The notes beneath the pieces are model-generated. The model was not told the DNA's origin and ran no database searches. It saw only the letters and a program-made list of their open reading frames with translations. A program made the position numbers and the translations under genes. DNA of 5,149 nucleotides from Paracoccaceae bacterium. Lineage in GTDB: Bacteria; Pseudomonadota; Alphaproteobacteria; Rhodobacterales; Rhodobacteraceae. The stretch is taken from the NCBI GenBank assembly GCA_019090405.1, contig JAHRVZ010000363.1:1-5149 (forward strand). Direction: 5' to 3'. Shown in pieces: positions 1 to 5,149 of this stretch (its first letter is position 1; each line of letters opens with the position of its first letter).

Positions 1-119
1 CGCATATATGGGGAGTCGCACCCCGTGTCAACAGCCTCTGGCGCTTGCCAAGCCTACGCGTCACTGCAACATTGCAGATGGGCATGAAACATGCGGAACT
101 CAAGTACAGGCAGCACAAT
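1..119. other. Left-edge intergenic region upstream of glycosyltransferase copy 1
   Basis: This stretch holds the leftward promoter (3-31) and the 5' leader of the plus-strand glycosyltransferase. No good plus-strand promoter is visible: TTGCCA at 45-50 is followed 17 nt later only by AACATT (68-73), a poor -10. The plus-strand frame of the glycosyltransferase is open right to the left edge, but those codons overlap the promoter and do not resemble the family's N terminus, so I treat them as non-coding. Confidence 0.5.
3..31 (-). promoter_or_regulatory. Strong sigma-70-type promoter reading leftwards out of the window
   Basis: On the minus strand there is a perfect -35 hexamer TTGACA (plus-strand 26-31), then a spacer of exactly 17 bases (9-25), then TATATG as the -10 (3-8), which matches TATAAT at the first four positions. 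Transcription would begin at or beyond the left edge and move away from the glycosyltransferase gene at 120. The spacer carries a short inverted repeat, GGGG (10-13) against CCCC (21-24). The hexamers and spacing are seen directly; activity and the driven gene are inferred. By family knowledge of Rhodobacteraceae gene order, a ribosomal operon such as rpsL-rpsG-fusA is a reasonable candidate, but no coding sequence for it is visible. Confidence 0.65.
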
Positions 120-929
120 ATGCAGGTTATCGGATTATGTCGGTTTTCCTATCTTGGATTGGGCGGCTTTCAAGTCGACCATGACACTCTGGACCAGCGC
201 GCAGCATATCTTTATGCGCCCAAACGCCTTGAGGAACGGTTTCTTACATTTGAAACAATGATGCTGCCACCGCTTAGGGCGCAGACCGATCCTGATTTCA
301 CATTTCTGATCGTCACCGGCGATAGCCTGCCGACCAACGCCTTTGAAAGATTGAACGATCTTGTCGCTGATATGCCGCAGGTCGTGGTGCAAAAACACGC
401 TCCCGGCCGACACCGCAAAGTTATGCGCGAAGCCATCAATTCAGTTCGGCTGTTTGACCACGACCTATGCGCGCAATTTCGCATGGACGACGATGATGCC
501 GTCGCCTGCTGCTATGTCGAGAAACTTCGTGAAACGGTGAATGATGTGCGCGACATGGCGCAGAAACATCGCCATATCGCGATCGACTACAATACCGGGT
601 ATATCGCTCGGCCCGGCCCGAATGGTCTTGAAACAGCGCCGGCCAACAACGCCTACACAACCGCAGCTCTGGCGATCGTATTTCGCCGCGAGGTCAGCCA
701 AACGGTTATGAATTTCGCACATATGAAAGTCGGGCAAAACATGCCGAGCGTCACTTTTACAGGAGATGACATGTTGGTTCGCGGACATAATGACTTTAAC
801 GATTCCCGTCAAAAGGCTGGCATCAAGCCGATAAAATTGCTTCCCCAAAGTCCCGAACAAGAGGCGCATTTTAAAAAGGTTTACAACATTGATGCTGACG
901 ACGTGCGACGGGCGTTCTCAGTCCCGTAA
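120..929 (+). CDS. Putative rhamnosyl transferase family glycosyltransferase (PF11316-like), copy 1
   Basis: This is a 269-aa cytoplasmic protein with no signal peptide or membrane segment, predicted to move a sugar from a nucleotide donor to an unknown acceptor. It begins with a beta-strand motif (VIGLCRFSY, residues 3-11). It then has a hydrophobic strand ending in TGDSLP (about 59-71), an FRMDDDDA metal and nucleotide-sugar motif with the four Asp at 123-126, DYNTGY at 156-161, and a late RGHND...SR motif at 221-230. The gene at 1787-2608 shares the same motifs in the same order. The frame is also open upstream from TTG 45, ATG 78 and ATG 84. I chose ATG 120 because the family motif starts right there, as in the paralog, and a weak AGG (108-110) lies 9 nt upstream. 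The 3' end overlaps the convergent transporter gene by 12 bp. 'Rhamnosyl' is only the family name; donor and acceptor are unknown. Confidence 0.85.
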   Translation: MQVIGLCRFSYLGLGGFQVDHDTLDQRAAYLYAPKRLEERFLTFETMMLPPLRAQTDPDFTFLIVTGDSLPTNAFERLNDLVADMPQVVVQKHAPGRHRKVMREAINSVRLFDHDLCAQFRMDDDDAVACCYVEKLRETVNDVRDMAQKHRHIAIDYNTGYIARPGPNGLETAPANNAYTTAALAIVFRREVSQTVMNFAHMKVGQNMPSVTFTGDDMLVRGHNDFNDSRQKAGIKPIKLLPQSPEQEAHFKKVYNIDADDVRRAFSVP

Positions 930-1784
930 CAGCGCGCGTTCCCGGAACAACGTGAACAACCCGGTTGCCACAACAATTGCTGCCCCAAGCATGGTCACAC
1001 CATCCGGCCAATCACCAAACATCAGCCAGCCAAGAACCAGCGCCCACAGCAATCCGGTATAACGGAACGGCGCGATAAACGATACGTCCCCGACCCGCAT
1101 CACCTGCACGCTGAACTGATAGCCCCCCATGATAAACACGGACGATCCCGCCAATAGCGCCCAGTGGCGCACCTCGACTGGTTGCCATTGCTCGCCCAAC
1201 GATCCAACCAGACCAAACCCCAAAATGGCCGCCGATACGGCCACGGTCACAGTCATTGATGGCAGATCAGGCGACATGCGCCGTGTTACCAGATCGCGGA
1301 ATGTCACCGCCAGAACGGCGCCCAACGCATAAACCGAATAGACGTTGAACCCCTCTGCTCCGGGGCGCACAATCAGCAACATGCCGACGAAGCCAACAGC
1401 AATGGCCAAAGACCTGCGCCAGCCCACCGCCTCGCGGAAAAACAACGCCGCCCCCAATGTTACGGTCAGTGGTAACATCTGTAACACGGCTGAAATATTG
1501 GCCAGCGGCATGTGCAACAGGGCAGTAACAAAGCAATAGGTCGCGGCAATCTCGGTCAAGCAGCGCACTGACAGCAACATGAAATCATGTCCCGTCATGC
1601 GAAAATCAAGTGCGCGCATGCGTGCCGCCACCACCAGAACCAGCGCCAACGTCATCACTCCGCGCAGGGTCAACAACTGGAACAACGGCAACGCCCCTTC
1701 GGTCGCTTTGATAAGGGCGTCATTGATCGTATAGGCCGCCATGCTGGCCATCATCAGCAACGCGCCCCTGGTGTTAGGTGACAT
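918..1784 (-). CDS. DMT-superfamily transporter with two EamA domains
   Basis: This 288-aa integral inner-membrane protein has about ten hydrophobic helices, roughly at residues 7-27, 33-54, 66-88, 93-115, 122-140, 147-163, 176-195, 208-226, 232-254 and 262-280. That is the usual size and topology for two tandem five-helix EamA repeats. The first repeat ends in the typical pattern FFREAVGW (115-122) followed by RPG (140-142). The second carries PFRYTGLLWA (239-248) and FGDWP (256-260), in the place where the family commonly has FGE.P. Family members move small metabolites such as amino acids, nucleosides or sugars' precursors; the substrate here cannot be told. The ATG lies 2 nt after the stop of the upstream glycosyltransferase, with an AAAGG ribosome-binding site inside that gene, so the two are very probably co-transcribed and translationally coupled. 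The last 12 bp overlap the convergent gene on the plus strand, and I see no intrinsic terminator downstream. Confidence 0.9.
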   Translation of the reverse strand: MSPNTRGALLMMASMAAYTINDALIKATEGALPLFQLLTLRGVMTLALVLVVAARMRALDFRMTGHDFMLLSVRCLTEIAATYCFVTALLHMPLANISAVLQMLPLTVTLGAALFFREAVGWRRSLAIAVGFVGMLLIVRPGAEGFNVYSVYALGAVLAVTFRDLVTRRMSPDLPSMTVTVAVSAAILGFGLVGSLGEQWQPVEVRHWALLAGSSVFIMGGYQFSVQVMRVGDVSFIAPFRYTGLLWALVLGWLMFGDWPDGVTMLGAAIVVATGLFTLFRERALLRD

Positions 1785-1786
1785 GC

Positions 1787-2608
1787 CTATAATGCCTTTA
1801 ACATTTCCATTTCGATCCCGAAATGCTGACGAATCTGCCGTGAAATCTCTTTTGGTTTCATCTTGCGGGTTGGGCCCATCTGCGTGGGCCGGGATTTGTT
1901 ATCGCCGTGGATCGTACGGATAAAGGCGGGCACCGATATGTCCGAAAACATGTTATAATGCTGGGCCAGTGCCCGATGAACATAGCGATAGGGATTACGC
2001 GGATAGCCAACCGGAGCCACCAGCGTTGTTCCCGTTGATAGCGGCGCGCGTTCGCAGGCGTCAAACACGTCATTTTCACCGCTTTGGTTTTCACCGTCAT
2101 GAAAATCGACATAAAATCCACGGTTATAGGAAATTACAAATGGCGTATCTGCCCCTTGCAGATCAAGTAACCCAGACGCCAGATGTTTGGTACGTTTGAT
2201 GAAATCAATATCCAGCGCGTCGTCATCGTCTAGCCGGAACATGATGCGATGCGTGCAATCATCAACAGGGATGGAAGCATATCCCGCTTTCAACAACTGA
2301 TAGTGCTTTTCTGTTCCCACCGGCCTGCAATGGATGTTCGGCAGCGGGTCCAGCAACGCCTTTAACCGGTCCAGGTGTTTTGGTGGCATAGAGGCACCAG
2401 TCAACACCACACAATCAAAATCAGCGTCACTTTGCCGGATCAGCGACGGTAGGCATAAACTCTCAAATATGCGAAATCGCAAGTCCATCCTTTCGTCGGA
2501 AAAAAGATGCTCGGCGGTTTTTTCCAATGTTTCAAAGCGTTCGGAATAGTAGGTCGGGGTGAGCACCGAAAAACGCAAAACGCCAATAACTTTTGCTCGG
2601 GTCTCCAT
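1787..2608 (-). CDS. Putative rhamnosyl transferase family glycosyltransferase (PF11316-like), copy 2
   Basis: This 273-aa soluble protein is a diverged paralog of the one encoded at 120-929. The motifs align in order: KVIGVLRFS at 6-14, a strand ending in LTGASMP (69-75), FRLDDDDALD with the four Asp at 127-130, SYNRGFY at 160-166, and IHGDNKSR at 233-240. The Asp cluster is the expected divalent-metal and nucleotide-sugar site of a GT-A-like transferase. The C-terminal His/Asp/Asn/Ser motif may belong to the active site, which is inference. The ATG start is supported by an AGGAG ribosome-binding site 10 nt upstream. The stop codon is only 2 nt from the transporter start, so this is the first gene of a two-gene operon. 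It lies on the same strand as rpoC but behind a strong terminator. There is no signal peptide. The product may decorate a surface polysaccharide or lipid; the acceptor is not known. Confidence 0.87.
   Translation of the reverse strand: METRAKVIGVLRFSVLTPTYYSERFETLEKTAEHLFSDERMDLRFRIFESLCLPSLIRQSDADFDCVVLTGASMPPKHLDRLKALLDPLPNIHCRPVGTEKHYQLLKAGYASIPVDDCTHRIMFRLDDDDALDIDFIKRTKHLASGLLDLQGADTPFVISYNRGFYVDFHDGENQSGENDVFDACERAPLSTGTTLVAPVGYPRNPYRYVHRALAQHYNMFSDISVPAFIRTIHGDNKSRPTQMGPTRKMKPKEISRQIRQHFGIEMEMLKAL
1795..1799 (-). promoter_or_regulatory. Ribosome-binding site of the DMT transporter, inside the preceding gene
   Basis: The minus strand reads AAAGG here, 10 nt before the transporter ATG at 1784 and within the last codons of the glycosyltransferase. 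Because it is overlapped by ribosomes finishing the upstream gene, reinitiation or coupling is likely. The spacing is observed; the coupling is inferred. Confidence 0.6.
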
Positions 2609-2853
2609 GTCTGATCTGCTCCTGACTGCCTAAATCGACAAAACACCCACAGAGGCCAAATGAAAAGAGGCTAATTAGAGAGGCGTTTTGATAGTCCGAC
2701 ATCCCTATACCGTTATTCCTATGTCTGGCGAATGAACGGCAACACAGGCAACAATCGCCAAATCAACTAAGATAATGCGCGCGTAAGCGTGCTCAATTGG
2801 ATCACATAAGCCTAAAGCAACGCCCTGTCGAAAATTGGTAGCGTCGCCAAGGG
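2609..2853. other. Intergenic leader between the rpoC terminator and the glycosyltransferase-transporter operon
   Basis: Together with the terminator, this makes a 304-base gap without a convincing gene. It must hold the promoter of the leftward operon unless that operon lives on rpoC read-through, but I found no -35/-10 pair good enough to name. The best minus-strand -10-like strings, TATAGG and TATCAA around 2690-2710, lack a matching -35. Visible elements are three AGAGGC copies on the plus strand (2651, 2666, 2679; GCCTCT in the sense of the operon), a CTAATTAG palindrome (2671-2678) between two of them, and a GGCAACA direct repeat (2738-2744, 2747-2753). The only small open frame in the gap, on the minus strand, runs through the terminator and is not credible. 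Confidence 0.5.
2619..2623 (-). promoter_or_regulatory. Ribosome-binding site of glycosyltransferase copy 2
   Basis: The minus strand reads AGGAG, 10 nt before the ATG at 2608. It is a good Shine-Dalgarno match and fixes that start codon. Confidence 0.75.
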
Positions 2854-2888
2854 AAAAGGCCCGCGCACCAAGGGAACGCGGGCCTTTT
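2854..2888 (-). terminator. Rho-independent terminator of rpoC (symmetric, possibly bidirectional)
   Basis: A perfect 12-bp inverted repeat, AAAAGGCCCGCG (2854-2865) and CGCGGGCCTTTT (2877-2888), encloses an 11-nt loop. On the minus strand the GC-rich stem is followed by TTTT, and it begins 24 nt after the rpoC stop codon. Because A4 and T4 flank the stem symmetrically, it has the same form on both strands. It should end the rpoBC transcript and isolate the downstream glycosyltransferase operon. Confidence 0.92.
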
Positions 2889-2912
2889 GTCATTCAATCC
2901 GTCAGGTGCGAC

Positions 2913-5149
2913 TTAATCGCGACTTTCCGGTGTATCGACGATCATCGAGTCAAATGCCTCATCTCCAATGATGTCGTCAGCCATAGGTGCCGCCAGTGCT
3001 GCGGCTGCTTCGGCCTCGGCGCGACGCGCTTCGATCACGACGTTGTCGCGTTCCGTCGCCACACGACGCATCTGCTGGGTTGCCCCACCAGTCCCCGCCG
3101 GGATCAGACGTCCCACGATGACGTTTTCTTTGAGGCCAACCAGTTTGTCGCGCTTACCCTGAACCGATGCTTCGGTCAGAACTCGCGTGGTTTCCTGGAA
3201 CGACGCCGCCGAAATGAACGATCGGGTCTGCAACGACGCCTTGGTGATACCCAGAAGGATCGCGCCGCCTTTGGCCTCGCGCCCGCCTTTGGACAGGGCT
3301 TTTTCGTTGGCTTCGTTGAACTCCTGCTTGTCGACGTGTTCACCTTTCAGCAGCGTAGTGTCGCCACTATCAGTGATTTCCCATTTTTGCAGCATCTGGC
3401 GCACGATCACTTCGATATGTTTATCGTTGATCTTCACGCCCTGCAGTCGATACACGTCCTGCACTTCGTCGATCATATAGTTGGCAAGCGCCTCGACACC
3501 CATAATCGCAAGAATGTCATGTGGCGCAGGATTGCCATCCAGAAGATAATCGCCCTTTTGGATGAAATCGCCTTCCTGAACAGGAATATGCTTGCCTTTC
3601 GGCACCATGTATTCCGCGTTATCCAATGTTTCATCTGCAGGTTCGATGCTGATCCGACGCTTGTTCTTATAGTCGCGACCAAAGCGAACATAGCCGTCGA
3701 TTTCTGCGATAATCGCGTGGTCTTTGGGGCGACGTGCCTCAAACAGTTCAGCCACACGCGGCAGACCACCGGTGATGTCCTTGGTTTTGGCACCCTCACG
3801 CGGAATACGCGCAACCACGTCACCGGCTTTTACGTCCTGTCCTTCTTCGACGGACAGAACCGCATCAACCGACATCATATAGGTGATTGGATTGCCCGCA
3901 TCATTGCGAATAGGTTCGCCATCAGCATCTACCAGAATGATTTCTGGCTTAAGTTCGTTGCCTTTAGGGGCTGTCCGCCAGTCAATCACAATCTTCTGAG
4001 TCATGCCGGTTGCTTCGTCGGTCTCGTCACGCACCGCAAGGCCCGAAACCAGATCAACAAATTTGGCAACCCCGTCTTTCTCTGCGATAATCGGCAGAGT
4101 GTAGGGATCCCATTCAAACAGCTTGTCACCCAAAGCCACATCCTGACCGTCCTTGACCGCCAACTTAGACCCATATCCCAGCTTGTGACTGGCACGGGTA
4201 TCGCCGTTGGCGTCCTGAATGGTCAACTTCATGTTCCGGCCCATAACAACCGTTTCACCCGACGTGTTGACAAGTGTCTGAGGCATCTCAAAGACGATTT
4301 TGCCTTCATGGCTGGCCTCAAGGAACGACTGCTGTCCACCCTGCGCAACACCACCAATGTGGAATGTTCGCATGGTCAACTGAGTGCCCGGCTCGCCGAT
4401 CGACTGCGCTGCGATGATGCCAACTGCCTCGCCCGAGTTGACCATTGTACCGCGAGCAAGGTCACGACCATAGCACATGGCGCAAACGCCTTCTTCGGCC
4501 TCGCAGGTCAGTGGGCTGCGAATGCGAGCCGACGCAACGGCGGCCTCTTCCACAGAGTCTGCCATACGTTCGTCAATCAACTGACCATTGGCGATAAGAA
4601 CTTCGTCAGTTCCCGGACGCAGGATGTCCTCGGCGGCAACGCGACCGAGCAAACGTTCGCCCAAGGTCGAAACAACTTCGCCGTCATTAACCGCCGGTTC
4701 CGTCGTAATCGCTTTGTCAGTCCCGCAATCGCGCATCCGCACGATACAGTCTTGCGCAACATCCACCAGACGCCGTGTCAGATAGCCCGAGTTCGCCGTT
4801 TTAAGGGCGGTATCAGACAGACCTTTACGCGCACCGTGTGTCGAGTTGAAATACTCAAGAACGCTCAGACCTTCCTTAAAGTTCGAGATAATCGGAGTTT
4901 CGATGATGTCGCCGTTCGGTTTGGCCATCAGACCACGCATTCCGCCCAGCTGTTTCATCTGAGTAACAGACCCACGCGCACCCGAATGGGCCATCATGTA
5001 AACCGAATTCGGCTCCATTTCAGTCCCGTCTTCGTCCGTTTTCGTAGTCGAAATCGAATCCATCATGGCGTCGGTGACGCGATCGTTACATTTAGACCAG
5101 GCATCAACAACTTTGTTGTATTTTTCGCCCTGAGTAATCAGGCCGTCCA
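2913..5149 (-). CDS. rpoC: DNA-directed RNA polymerase beta' subunit, C-terminal part (5' end outside window)
   Basis: This gene encodes the C-terminal ~744 residues of beta', part of the catalytic core of RNA polymerase. The frame runs unbroken off the right edge; the ATG at 5066 is internal, since upstream codons still read LITQGEKYNKVV as in other RpoC proteins. Residues counted from that ATG: YMMAHSGARGS (23-33), the bridge helix (about 69-104, with THGARKGLSDTALKTANSGY), and four zinc-binding Cys at 114, 188, 195 and 198, with the same spacing as E. coli C814/C888/C895/C898. The trigger loop has QLTMRTFHIGG (229-239), with Met232 and His236 matching E. coli M932 and H936. A proteobacterial SI3-type insertion (about 243-430) follows, then KDITGGLPRVAELFEARRP (429-447), the jaw/clamp segment VQDVYRLQGVKINDKHIEV (535-553), and FISAASFQETTRVLTEA (617-633). 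The alanine-rich, acidic tail (about 680-717) differs from E. coli. The catalytic NADFDGD motif lies in the missing N-terminal half. TAA stop; presumably the end of rpoBC. Confidence 0.98.
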   Translation of the reverse strand, partial: DGLITQGEKYNKVVDAWSKCNDRVTDAMMDSISTTKTDEDGTEMEPNSVYMMAHSGARGSVTQMKQLGGMRGLMAKPNGDIIETPIISNFKEGLSVLEYFNSTHGARKGLSDTALKTANSGYLTRRLVDVAQDCIVRMRDCGTDKAITTEPAVNDGEVVSTLGERLLGRVAAEDILRPGTDEVLIANGQLIDERMADSVEEAAVASARIRSPLTCEAEEGVCAMCYGRDLARGTMVNSGEAVGIIAAQSIGEPGTQLTMRTFHIGGVAQGGQQSFLEASHEGKIVFEMPQTLVNTSGETVVMGRNMKLTIQDANGDTRASHKLGYGSKLAVKDGQDVALGDKLFEWDPYTLPIIAEKDGVAKFVDLVSGLAVRDETDEATGMTQKIVIDWRTAPKGNELKPEIILVDADGEPIRNDAGNPITYMMSVDAVLSVEEGQDVKAGDVVARIPREGAKTKDITGGLPRVAELFEARRPKDHAIIAEIDGYVRFGRDYKNKRRISIEPADETLDNAEYMVPKGKHIPVQEGDFIQKGDYLLDGNPAPHDILAIMGVEALANYMIDEVQDVYRLQGVKINDKHIEVIVRQMLQKWEITDSGDTTLLKGEHVDKQEFNEANEKALSKGGREAKGGAILLGITKASLQTRSFISAASFQETTRVLTEASVQGKRDKLVGLKENVIVGRLIPAGTGGATQQMRRVATERDNVVIEARRAEAEAAAALAAPMADDIIGDEAFDSMIVDTPESRD

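Noticed and set aside
8..26. GGGG...CCCC stem considered as a terminator or the 3' part of a tRNA
   Set aside because: No T run, no T-loop sequence and no acceptor stem; it is better explained as the spacer of the leftward promoter.
1..87. Plus-strand frame 1 open from the left edge to TGA at 85-87, as a possible end of an upstream gene
   Set aside because: Only 28 codons, no recognisable protein, and it would run straight through the strong leftward promoter.
465..869. Long minus-strand open frame (134 codons) opposite glycosyltransferase copy 1
   Set aside because: It is the antisense shadow of a well-supported gene; the plus-strand product has family motifs and this one has none.
2738..2753. 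GGCAACA direct repeat with a 9-nt period
   Set aside because: Two copies of a 7-mer only; easily due to chance and not linked to another signal.
2777..2792. Small GC hairpin (GCGCGC, loop GTAA, GCGTGC) in the intergenic region
   Set aside because: Only six pairs with a wobble on one strand and a mismatch on the other, and no T run; too weak to call a terminator or structured RNA.
2705..2893. A 62-codon open frame on the minus strand in the rpoC-glycosyltransferase gap
   Set aside because: Its first codons lie in the terminator hairpin, it has no credible ribosome-binding site, and its translation resembles no family I recognise.

Overview
The window looks like chromosomal DNA from an alphaproteobacterium, most likely a marine Rhodobacteraceae (roseobacter-type) species. 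This rests on the RpoC C-terminal half, whose SI3 insertion, alanine-rich linker and acidic tail I recognise as alphaproteobacterial, and on two glycosyltransferases of the putative rhamnosyl transferase family (PF11316), which is common in that group. Base composition is moderate. I saw no plasmid, phage, insertion-sequence or CRISPR signature. The lineage call is made by recognition, not by a database search.

Layout, right to left, which is the main direction of transcription. Positions 5149-2913 (minus) hold the last ~744 codons of rpoC, the RNA polymerase beta' subunit; its N-terminal half lies beyond the right edge. A strong intrinsic terminator (2854-2888) lies 24 nt past the rpoC stop. 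A 304-base gap (2609-2912) then separates rpoC from a two-gene unit on the same strand. That unit is a 273-aa DXD glycosyltransferase (2608-1787) followed after only 2 nt by a 288-aa EamA/DMT-type ten-helix transporter (1784-918). A second glycosyltransferase of the same family (120-929, plus strand) converges on the transporter gene, and the two 3' ends overlap by 12 bp. At the left edge (3-31) a near-consensus sigma-70-type promoter points leftwards, out of the window.

How the parts relate: rpoC is core transcription machinery. The two glycosyltransferases are diverged paralogs (same N-terminal motif, same DDDD metal-binding motif, same C-terminal His/Asp/Asn motif) flanking a membrane exporter or importer. 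Together they form a small accessory cassette, plausibly concerned with surface-glycan modification, placed next to the polymerase operon. The link between transferase and transporter is inferred from the tight gene spacing; neither substrate can be read from the sequence. The outward promoter suggests that another highly expressed operon starts just left of the window. In many Rhodobacteraceae the rpsL-rpsG-fusA genes lie downstream of rpoC, so that is the first candidate.

I did not find a convincing new multi-gene system. The most notable items are the paralog pair around the transporter, the two-nucleotide coupling, the convergent overlap and the leftward promoter.
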